From Lodderomyces elongisporus (lineage: Eukaryota; Ascomycota; Pichiomycetes; Serinales; Debaryomycetaceae), in contig NC_083676.1 in NCBI RefSeq assembly GCF_030384665.1, positions 1,984,001 through 2,048,000 on the forward strand: a stretch of 64,000 bases of DNA, read 5' to 3'. A program made the translations under genes and the position numbers. The notes below the pieces were generated by a model that did no database searches, was not told the origin of the DNA, and was given only the letters and a program-made list of their open reading frames with translations. How positions within the stretch are numbered: position 1 is the first letter of the stretch; every line of letters starts with the position of its first letter. Below are positions 42,548 through 51,700 of this stretch, in pieces.

Positions 42548-45500
42548 ATGCTGGGAAAGAATAGAAATTTACACAATGGTCCCCTGGAAGATCCTTTTGC
42601 AGGAGAAGAAAATGATTTGATTGATCTAGATTTCAATTCCAATACTCCCTACTCCAATTACGACCCACAACGTGAATACCCTAGAGTTGGCTCTTCTCGA
42701 GCGACGCATACTGCAGCCAACCCATTCAATGATCAATTTGTAATTTCTGATGATGATGATGACGATGACGATGACGATTACGAAGAAGAAAGAGGAGGGA
42801 AAGGAAGGAAAGGAAGTATTCGTGATGAGATGGAGGGGGAAGATTACGAGGGGCGTTATGGACAAAGATTTGCACCAGCATATGGAGAAAACAAGAAAAC
42901 ACGGAGGACGGGATCAGCATCGGCTCCCAACGGCACAAAGTTTAGACAAAACTCTGTACCGAGTCTGGAAGTTGAGTTTGGATCGAGTAGCCGAAGACTC
43001 TTTGGAAACTCGGGCGATGCATATGTCAATATGAACGAGGATAAACCCCGAGATTTTGACTTGACTCATTTTTTCCAAAAAATAAAAAACATGTTTTCGG
43101 GTGCAAGTCTGAATAGAGCTGATAATGCATTGTCACCAGCAGTCCCCCGTGAAATACATGTTATGAATCATGCTGCTAATCTGGGCTATAAATACTATGG
43201 TAACCACATTTCTACCACAAAATACAATTTTGCCACGTTTCTTCCCAAATTTTTATTTGAGCAGTTTAGCAAATACGCCAACTTGTTTTTCCTTTTTACA
43301 TCCATTATTCAACAGGTGCCGCACGTTTCTCCCACAAATAGGTATACCACTATTGGTACCTTGATTGTTGTGTTGTTTGTCTCTGCAGTCAAGGAAATTT
43401 CTGAAGATATAAAGCGAGCCAATGCCGATAAGGAGTTGAACAACACAAGAGTCTTGGTCTTGGACCCAAACACTGGAGAGTTTGTGCTTCGAAAGTGGGT
43501 TAAGGTACAAGTTGGAGATGTTGTTCAAGTTTTGAATGAAGAGCCGTTTCCGGCAGATTTGGTGTTGATAAGTTCATCTGAGCCAGAAGGATTGTGTTAC
43601 ATTGAGACTGCTAACTTGGACGGTGAGACAAACTTGAAGATCAAGCAGGCAAAGACTGAAACGTCAAAGCTCAAAACTGCTAGTGAATTGATGCGGGGTC
43701 TTTCGGAAACAGATATCATCTCGGAACAACCAAACTCATCACTTTACACATATGAAGGTAATTTGAAAAATTTTGCTGGTGGCCAGGATATACCGTTGGC
43801 ACCCGAGCAACTATTATTGCGAGGCGCTACATTGAGAAATACCCAATGGATCAATGGAATAGTTATATTCACAGGGCACGAGACCAAGCTTATGAGAAAT
43901 GCCACTGCAACTCCCATCAAAAGGACAGATGTCGAAAGAATCATCAACCTTCAAATCATTGCCCTTTTCTGTGTCTTGATTGTGCTTTCCTTAGTATCAT
44001 CCATTGGTAATGTTATCAAGTCAACAGCCGATAAAGGCGAATTGGGGTATTTGCATTTGGAAGGTACATCAATGGCGAAGCTCTTTTTCCAAGATTTATT
44101 GACATACTGGATTTTGTTTTCCAACTTGGTGCCCATTTCTTTGTTTGTTACCGTTGAGTTGATCAAGTACTACCAGGCATTTATGATTGGAAGTGACCTT
44201 GACATGTACTATGAAGAGACAGACACACCCACGGGTGTAAGGACATCCTCACTAGTGGAGGAGCTAGGACAGATCAATTACATTTTTAGTGATAAAACAG
44301 GTACATTAACGAGAAATGTGATGGAGTTTAAGGCATGCTCAATAGGGGGCCACTGTTATATCGATGAGATTCCCGAAGATGGACATGCTCAATATATAGA
44401 TGGCATAGAGATTGGATACCACACATTTGATGAACTTCACACAGTCTTATCTAATACTTCAACGCAACAATCGGCAATCATCAATGAGTTTTTGACATTG
44501 CTCAGTACTTGCCATACTGTTATACCTGAAGTGAATGGTCAGAATGTTAAATATCAAGCTGCATCGCCGGATGAAGGTGCATTAGTTCAAGGTGCTGCCG
44601 ATTTGGGTTACAAGTTTATAATCCGTCGGCCCAAAACAGTGACTATTGAGAATGTGTTAACCAAGACGCAATCGGAGTATGAGCTTCTCAATATTTGTGA
44701 GTTCAACTCGACAAGAAAAAGAATGTCTGCCATTTTCAAATGCCCAGATGGAGAGATTCGGTTGTTTTGTAAAGGTGCCGATACTGTAATCACTGAACGT
44801 CTTTCACAAAATGAGCCACAACCTTTTGTGCAGTCAACTTTGAGACATTTGGAGGATTTTGCAGCTGAAGGATTGAGGACATTGTGTATTGCGTCACGTA
44901 TAATTTCAAAGCAAGAATACGAAAGTTGGTCTAAGAAGCACTATGAAGCTTCTACTGCATTGCAAGATAGAAGTGAAAAGTTGGACGAAGTAGCAGAGTT
45001 GATTGAAAAAGATTTGTTCTTACTCGGAGCCACAGCAATTGAAGACAAGTTGCAAGATGGCGTTCCAGAAACTATTCACACTTTGCAAAGCGCAGGTATC
45101 AAGATCTGGGTCTTGACTGGTGACAGACAAGAAACGGCAATAAATATCGGAATGTCATGTAAGCTTTTGAGTGAGGATATGAATCTCCTTGTCATCAATG
45201 AGGAAACAAAAAGTGACACAAAAGCCAACTTGCAAGAGAAATTAACTGCAATTCAAGAGCACCAGTTTGACGTTGATGATGGATCATTGGAGTCCTCTTT
45301 GGCCTTGATCATTGATGGGTATTCGTTGGGATTTGCACTTGAGCCTGACTTGGAAGACTTGTTTATTGAATTGGGTTCGCGATGCCGTGCAGTGATTTGT
45401 TGTCGAGTTTCTCCTCTACAAAAAGCACTTGTCGTTAAGATGGTCAAAAGAAAGAAAAAACAATCATTGCTTTTGGCCATTGGTGATGGTGCCAACGATG

Positions 45501-46528
45501 TCTCCATGATTCAGGCTGCACATGTTGGTGTTGGTATTAGTGGAATGGAAGGTATGCAAGCAGCTCGAAGTGCTGATATTTCAATTGGACAATTCAAGTA
45601 TTTGAAGAAATTGCTTCTTGTGCACGGTTCGTGGTCGTACCAAAGAATATCAAATGCAATCTTGTATTCTTTCTACAAAAACATAACGCTATACATGACT
45701 CAGTTTTGGTTTGTTTTTGTTAATGGGTTTTCGGGGCAATCAATTGCCGAATCTTGGACTTTGACTTTTTATAACGTGCTCTTCACTGTGTTGCCGCCAA
45801 TTGTGCTTGGTGTTTTTGATCAATTTGTTAGTGCTCGATTGCTCGATCGTTACCCAATGCTATATCAGCTTGGACAGCAAAGAAAGTTCTTCAATGTGGC
45901 GGTATTCTGGGGCTGGATCATCAATGGTTTTTACCATTCGGCAGTCATCTTTTTATGCTCGTTCTTCATCTACAGATATGGTAATGTGATGTCTAATGGC
46001 AAGACTACCGATAATTGGGCATGGGGTGTTGCTGTGTATACCACGTGTACTTTGACAGCCTTGGGCAAAGCTGCGTTAATAGTCACAATGTGGACGAAGT
46101 TTACCGTGATTGCCATTCCTGGGTCATTCATCTTGTGGTTGTGCTGGTTCCCTGCATATGCTACTATTGCACCATTGATTAACGTGTCCGATGAATACAG
46201 AGGAGTTTTAGCCGCAACATACCCATTGCTTACATTTTGGGGTATGATCTTTGCAGTTCCCGTATTGTGCTTGTTGCGTGACTTTGCTTGGAAGTATTTC
46301 AAGAGAAGCTATAGTCCCGAGACGTATCACTATGTGCAAGAGATTCAAAAGTATAATATCCAAGACCATAGACCCAGAATGGAGCAGTTCCAAAAGGCCA
46401 TTAGAAAAGTGAGGCAAGTGCAGAGGATTAAAAAGCAAAAAGGTTTTGCCTTTTCGCAAGCAGAGGGCCAAGACCAAGATAAGATTGTCAGGTTGTATGA
46501 CACAACAAAGCGTGGAAGAGGTACCTAG
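42548..46528 (+). CDS. DRS2: P4-ATPase aminophospholipid flippase Drs2
   Basis: The product is 1326 aa. It translocates phosphatidylserine and phosphatidylethanolamine to the cytosolic leaflet of the trans-Golgi, driving vesicle budding; its usual partner is Cdc50. Visible motifs are the actuator DGET (358-361), the P-domain DKTGTLTRN with phosphorylated D582, the nucleotide-domain KYQAASPDEGALV, LTGDRQETAINIG and IGDGANDVSMIQAAHVGVGI. Ten hydrophobic segments are present, with the flippase-specific PISLFVTVELIKYYQAF in TM4. The N-terminal YKYYGNHISTTKYNFATFLP block and the basic C-terminal tail agree with Drs2 rather than Dnf1-3. Codon 2 is CTG, so under the clade code the protein begins Met-Ser-Gly. 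An Asp run precedes an acidic N-terminal segment. Confidence 0.97.
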   Translation: MLGKNRNLHNGPLEDPFAGEENDLIDLDFNSNTPYSNYDPQREYPRVGSSRATHTAANPFNDQFVISDDDDDDDDDDYEEERGGKGRKGSIRDEMEGEDYEGRYGQRFAPAYGENKKTRRTGSASAPNGTKFRQNSVPSLEVEFGSSSRRLFGNSGDAYVNMNEDKPRDFDLTHFFQKIKNMFSGASLNRADNALSPAVPREIHVMNHAANLGYKYYGNHISTTKYNFATFLPKFLFEQFSKYANLFFLFTSIIQQVPHVSPTNRYTTIGTLIVVLFVSAVKEISEDIKRANADKELNNTRVLVLDPNTGEFVLRKWVKVQVGDVVQVLNEEPFPADLVLISSSEPEGLCYIETANLDGETNLKIKQAKTETSKLKTASELMRGLSETDIISEQPNSSLYTYEGNLKNFAGGQDIPLAPEQLLLRGATLRNTQWINGIVIFTGHETKLMRNATATPIKRTDVERIINLQIIALFCVLIVLSLVSSIGNVIKSTADKGELGYLHLEGTSMAKLFFQDLLTYWILFSNLVPISLFVTVELIKYYQAFMIGSDLDMYYEETDTPTGVRTSSLVEELGQINYIFSDKTGTLTRNVMEFKACSIGGHCYIDEIPEDGHAQYIDGIEIGYHTFDELHTVLSNTSTQQSAIINEFLTLLSTCHTVIPEVNGQNVKYQAASPDEGALVQGAADLGYKFIIRRPKTVTIENVLTKTQSEYELLNICEFNSTRKRMSAIFKCPDGEIRLFCKGADTVITERLSQNEPQPFVQSTLRHLEDFAAEGLRTLCIASRIISKQEYESWSKKHYEASTALQDRSEKLDEVAELIEKDLFLLGATAIEDKLQDGVPETIHTLQSAGIKIWVLTGDRQETAINIGMSCKLLSEDMNLLVINEETKSDTKANLQEKLTAIQEHQFDVDDGSLESSLALIIDGYSLGFALEPDLEDLFIELGSRCRAVICCRVSPLQKALVVKMVKRKKKQSLLLAIGDGANDVSMIQAAHVGVGISGMEGMQAARSADISIGQFKYLKKLLLVHGSWSYQRISNAILYSFYKNITLYMTQFWFVFVNGFSGQSIAESWTLTFYNVLFTVLPPIVLGVFDQFVSARLLDRYPMLYQLGQQRKFFNVAVFWGWIINGFYHSAVIFLCSFFIYRYGNVMSNGKTTDNWAWGVAVYTTCTLTALGKAALIVTMWTKFTVIAIPGSFILWLCWFPAYATIAPLINVSDEYRGVLAATYPLLTFWGMIFAVPVLCLLRDFAWKYFKRSYSPETYHYVQEIQKYNIQDHRPRMEQFQKAIRKVRQVQRIKKQKGFAFSQAEGQDQDKIVRLYDTTKRGRGT

Positions 46529-46856
46529 AGTATGTATGTATGTATATATATATTTATATATATATATATGTGTGTGTACATAAATTTATACAAACATTTA
46601 CACATTTTCACATATTTTTACATATTTGTATAGAAATGTATGCATACATACCCAACTATTATTAAGTGTAAGTTGGTTTAGTAATGTAGAGTATTAGTAA
46701 GGTTCGCGGAGTCGTAAAAAAAAAATGAAGGGAAGAAACAATAAAAAAAAATAAAAAAAAAGTATTAAATTCAAAAAATATAAAATTTCAAAATTCAAAT
46801 GAAGATCTAATGAGTAAGCTACATCACTACTAAACGACAAGGCGATACATCAAATA
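46529..46856. other. Spacer DRS2/GCD2
   Basis: This is 328 bp with a TATGTA/TATATA tract (46531-46575), ACATTT repeats and A-runs. No gene is seen. Confidence 0.5.
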
Positions 46857-48389
46857 ATGGCTGACACACCCAAGCCAGCGGACTCGGCACCGACACCAGC
46901 CACTGAGCCAGTAAATGATAACGAAAACAAGAAATTGTCTAACAAGGAGTTGAAAGAATTGAAAAAGAAAGAGAAAGCTGCCAAACGGGCTGCGCAGAAG
47001 GAGGCTAGCGGAATAACAGCAGAACAACAACAACAGTTGACTGAACAAAAAATTGAAAAGAAGAAACTGAAGCAAGCCGGTTCTGGCACTGCTACTGCCT
47101 CGAATTTGAAGAAGCAGTTGAATCAAACAAAGATCAAGGATGATCGCAAGATCCCACATCTATTTGGACATTTGGAGACAAGAGAACAGAGGAATGCCTC
47201 ATCTCCTGCCGTGTCGCACATTGTGCACCCTGCGATCCTTACTTTGACATTGAAATACTCAAGTTATAGTATTGTTGGGTCTGTGGCAAGGTTGACCAAT
47301 ATGCTTCTTGTATTCAAGCAAGTTATCCAGGATTACAAGACTCCTGAGAACACCACTTTGACCAGGCACCTTACAGGGCACCTTTCGCACCAAATTGAGT
47401 ATTTGAAATCGGGACGTCCTTTATCTGTGTCTATGGGTAATGCCATCAGGTGGCTTAAACAGGAAATCTCACACATTTCGATTGACACGTCCGAAAGAAA
47501 GGCAAAGGAGATCTTGTGCCAGAAGATTGACGATTTCATCAGGGAGAAGATTGAGTTGTCTGATCAAATCATTGTTGAGTATGCTTCAAGCCACATCAAT
47601 GCCGGTTCGACGATTTTGACTTATGGCCACTCGCAAGTCTTGGAAGAGCTTTTCGAGTACTGTGCAGTTGAACAAGGCAAGGAGTTTAACTTGATCATTG
47701 TGGACAGCAGACCTCTTTTTGAAGGTAAAAAGCTTTTGCGAAATTTGGCGAAAAAACATGTCACAACAAACAATGATGGCACTAAATCGGTTCCAATTAC
47801 CCAAAGTCGTATCAAAGTCCATTATGTATTGCTCAACTCGTTATCATCTACATTATTGGAGGATGTTGACTGTGTGTTTTTGGGTGCACACGCAATGTTA
47901 TCCAATGGTCGTTTGTTTGCACGTGTTGGTACTGCCTTGATTGCAATGATGTGTCATACTAGAAATATTCCTGTCCTTACATGCTGTGAGTCAATCAAGT
48001 TTTCAGATAAGGTGCAGTTAGACTCGGTGACAAACAATGAGCTCGCAGATCCCGATGATTTGGTTGTCGACACCAGCAGCATGGAGGCTCCTCGCAAAAA
48101 GTCGTTTGCAGTTGAGCAATTCTTGAAACAAATTAAACAAGAGCAGAATGACAAGAAAGGTGCTTTTCTGTCAAAGGGCAAGTCTACTGGTGATCGTAAG
48201 GATGGAAGTGAAGCAGAAGAACGAGAAGATGAGCCATTGAAGGATTGGAAGAGTATACCTTCATTGAATGTGTTGAACATCATGTACGATTTGACACCTC
48301 CAGAGTATATAAACAAAGTAGTTACCGAGGTGGGCTCGTTACCTCCATCATCGGTTCCTGTTATATTGAGAGAGTATAAAAGCACGTAG
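46857..48389 (+). CDS. GCD2: eIF2B delta subunit Gcd2
   Basis: The product is 510 aa. It is a regulatory subunit of the eIF2B guanine-nucleotide exchange factor that recycles eIF2-GTP and senses eIF2 phosphorylation in general amino acid control. A Lys/Glu/Ala-rich N-terminus (about 20-90) is followed by the eIF2B alpha/beta/delta fold: FGHLETREQRN, HPAILTLTLKYSSYSIVGSV, SAGSTILTYG-like NAGSTILTYGHSQVLEEL, NLIIVDSRPLFEGKKL, DCVFLGAHAMLSNGRLFARVGTA and the C-terminal YDLTPPEYINKVVTEVGSLP. It is shorter at the N-terminus than the 651-aa yeast protein, as is common. It is in tandem between DRS2 and ECM29. Confidence 0.96.
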   Translation: MADTPKPADSAPTPATEPVNDNENKKLSNKELKELKKKEKAAKRAAQKEASGITAEQQQQLTEQKIEKKKLKQAGSGTATASNLKKQLNQTKIKDDRKIPHLFGHLETREQRNASSPAVSHIVHPAILTLTLKYSSYSIVGSVARLTNMLLVFKQVIQDYKTPENTTLTRHLTGHLSHQIEYLKSGRPLSVSMGNAIRWLKQEISHISIDTSERKAKEILCQKIDDFIREKIELSDQIIVEYASSHINAGSTILTYGHSQVLEELFEYCAVEQGKEFNLIIVDSRPLFEGKKLLRNLAKKHVTTNNDGTKSVPITQSRIKVHYVLLNSLSSTLLEDVDCVFLGAHAMLSNGRLFARVGTALIAMMCHTRNIPVLTCCESIKFSDKVQLDSVTNNELADPDDLVVDTSSMEAPRKKSFAVEQFLKQIKQEQNDKKGAFLSKGKSTGDRKDGSEAEEREDEPLKDWKSIPSLNVLNIMYDLTPPEYINKVVTEVGSLPPSSVPVILREYKST

Positions 48390-48745
48390 TTTAGATACAA
48401 TAGAATCATTTTTTTGATAAATAAATATATAAAGAAAAAAAGTTTATGCTTTTGTTTTCATATTCCTCTCTTGTTATTTTATTTTGGCTAATATCCCTTT
48501 TCTTTTTCTTTTTCTTTTTTTTATTTTTTATTTTTTGTTTTTTGTTTTTTAATTTTCATCTTTTTCATCTTTTTCTGTGTATCTATTTTGCGTTGGCGTG
48601 TGTGGTATAGTGTTTGGTAGGACTAGGTGCGAAAGTTGCAAATTCCAATTGAAAACAACTTTTCAATACGTTTTGCCACCACCTCCTACACAACCACAAC
48701 CATCACTATCTCTACTATTTCTGTCCCTTACACGTCAATGCAAGT
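48390..48745. other. Spacer GCD2/ECM29
   Basis: This is 356 bp: T-rich downstream of GCD2 (TTTTTC/TTTTG repeats at 48498-48547), then the ECM29 promoter and leader. No gene is seen. Confidence 0.5.
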
Positions 48746-51700
48746 ATGGCAGAACAGGAATTAGCCTTGTTGAACAGGGTTGAATTGAAGTTTGCACTTG
48801 CCGAAGATGACCAACAATTGGAGAAAACACTTGGTTTATACCTCGCCCCCACTTTACTAAAACTATCCAGTCCCCACGCCGAAGTACGCAAGCTGGTTCT
48901 CAAGATCATTCAACATGTCATGCCTCGAATCACAAGTAAGACTATCCAATTGCCCGTAAGGTCGTTGATAGAACAAGTTTATACACCGAATGTCCAAGCA
49001 GGTTTAGACACGACATCTGTGAGGTTATACTCGGCATTGTTTTTGGCACGAGGAGTCGACAGACTAAGTTTCGAGGAGAAAAAGTCGTTGGTGCCATTGG
49101 TTGTACAAGGGATGTCCAATCTTCCATATTCCATTGCTGCTCGAATGTTTAGTGTGTTGTGCAAGCTTTTGGTTGGCTGGAAAGCTCCTGTTTGGGACTC
49201 ATTGGAGTATCATGCATTCAGGCAAAGCTTTGGTTTCACGTCAAATCCGACGAACGAAAAATACTTGGCGTTTAAAATCAGTCAGTTTCTAAGACTCAAG
49301 CCCACAGCAATTGGAGTTGACTCGACCTCAGGCTTGACTGAACAAGAAGTGAAGTTCTTTACTACCGATGCAGGTATGGTTTATTACGACAATAGAGATC
49401 TACTTGATGTTAAGGTGAATTTACTTGAGTTTTTAAAGTCGGCTTTCTCCTTGGATCAGTGTATATTACCATATTTGATTGCTGCTGCTGATCCAGCTTT
49501 GAATATCAATGATGTTTACAGCAAAACTTTAAAGCAACAACAACTGCAGTTGCAACTGCAACTGCAACTGCAACTGCAATCACTGTCAAATATTGCGCTG
49601 GTACAAATACTGGATTCTCGGAACTTGATGGATTATTTGATAGACATGTTTTTCGTGGAAACTGAAAAGAGCACAACAAGTGTCAACTTGAAAACTAACA
49701 TCTTGCACTTGCTAGTCAAGACCGATAGATTTTTTGTCCATCCAGGTTTGCCCCGTGTGGCATTGAATGCTCTCAACTCAGAGCAACGTAAGATTCGGTA
49801 TTCGATATTGGATATTGTGTATCTGTATGCAAATACACACAAAGGTTCAAGTCAATCCAATGCATTTGCAAATGAAGTTGCGCAAACTTTAAAAACTCAA
49901 TTGTCTGATAAAAGCCAAATAACAAACGATTCACTGGCTAATTTGGAACGACAAAAGAAATATGAGACTTTAGGGAGCCTCTTATTGGCTTCACCGTCGC
50001 TTTTCCTTTCGCAATGGGAGTATATTTCTTTCCTCTTTGACGCCTTGAGTATCGAGCCTCCTGAAACACGAGTTGTGATTCAGGGTGTCTTGTCTGGTTT
50101 GGCAGTCTATTTTGGACAACTCAGTGAGGGCAACAAGAATGAGTTGCGTTTATTAGCCTGGCACGAGCTTTCACAAGTCAATACTAGGAAAACATCACAC
50201 GTTATAATAAAGTATGTCAATGCGGCATTTCCATTTGAAGATGCATTTGCAAGGTTTATTTGTTTATTGGGAACCAACAACGAATTTGGAGCCGAGACCA
50301 ATGAAGAGTCCAAGCGCGGCTTACATCCTTACTATTTCAATTTACACACATCAGACTATGCCAATAATCGCCGTGTCCAGTTCCCCGATTTTAGTACATT
50401 TGTCAATCTTTTTGTTGAAGAGTTCTCGAAAGCACAATCATTACCAGACCTGAGTATTTACTCGGTTGTTCCTAAAATTATTGAGTTTGCAAAACAACTT
50501 TTGGTTATGGAGGCTACTCGTGATTCCAAAACTGTGATTTATGTAGACGAAGAATGGTCATTAAGAGTAGAAAAGTCGATAGAATCAGATTTGGAAGTAC
50601 GCAAATTACTAAAAATCAGACTGGGTTTATTGGTGGAAAACATGTCGATTTTATTGAGGTGTTGCATCGACGTGTTAACAGAAAGTTTGAAAGAAGGCGC
50701 CATTTTTAGACAGACCCTGGCTCAAGAAACTTCATTCCATACAGTCCAGCTTTTGACATTTGCCTCTTTTGAATCAGTTCAAACTTTGATACCATTGTTG
50801 CCCTCATTAATGCACGAAACATTGGACAAAAGACTTGAGCCAAAGACATTGCTGCGTGTGAGTAAAATCATCAGCATCATTGTTAGCAGCTATTCTGCAA
50901 TTGATCAACCAGAGCTTGAAACTATTGTGCAACAGATGAGTGCATGTAAATACTCTGAAACATCGATGTTAATGAGATGTTATTTGTATGCACGAATATT
51001 TAGCAAAGGTGTTCAACTTCAAAACCTCAATTTTCTTGATAAGTTTCTTGATAAGTTGCTTGTCGATTTGGAAAACTCGTTAGCATCGAGGCAATCACGC
51101 GACACTGTAATTGAAGGGATCTACGAGATGGCCATTTACGGGTTGTTGCGCCAAATTCTTTTAACGAAACCAACTTTTGCTGATACAATCAGGTTAGGCG
51201 TAAAGGAGAGTTTGAAAAAGTTTGATGAAAAAGCAGTTTTACTCTTGGGAGCTTTAGCAATGAGCAATAGTGATACTAACCGTCCATCTTCTGACTCAGC
51301 TGAGGGTTTACTCACTCAAGATGAGCAAGCTATTTACAACTATCACAATTCAAAAGATATTGAAGTGATTTTTGCCTCTGGAGAAGCATTGACTTTGGCA
51401 GCTGCTGGATTCAAATCCAAACAAATTTTGCTCCAGCGTGACACGATTGGAAGTATCGAGTTGGACTCTCTTACCAGTGAAACAACTCGATTGCCCATCT
51501 TGCTTGATACTGTTTTTGATGCATGTAAGAATACGAAACCTTTACTTAGAAGAGCTGGTTGTATTTGGCTTCTTCTGTTTGTACAAAACTGTGGACACCT
51601 TAACATAATCAAAGACAAGTCCATTGAGATACAGGCCGTTTTTATGAAGTTTTTAGCAGACAGAGATGAGCTCATACAAGATGCTGCATCCAGAGGGTTA

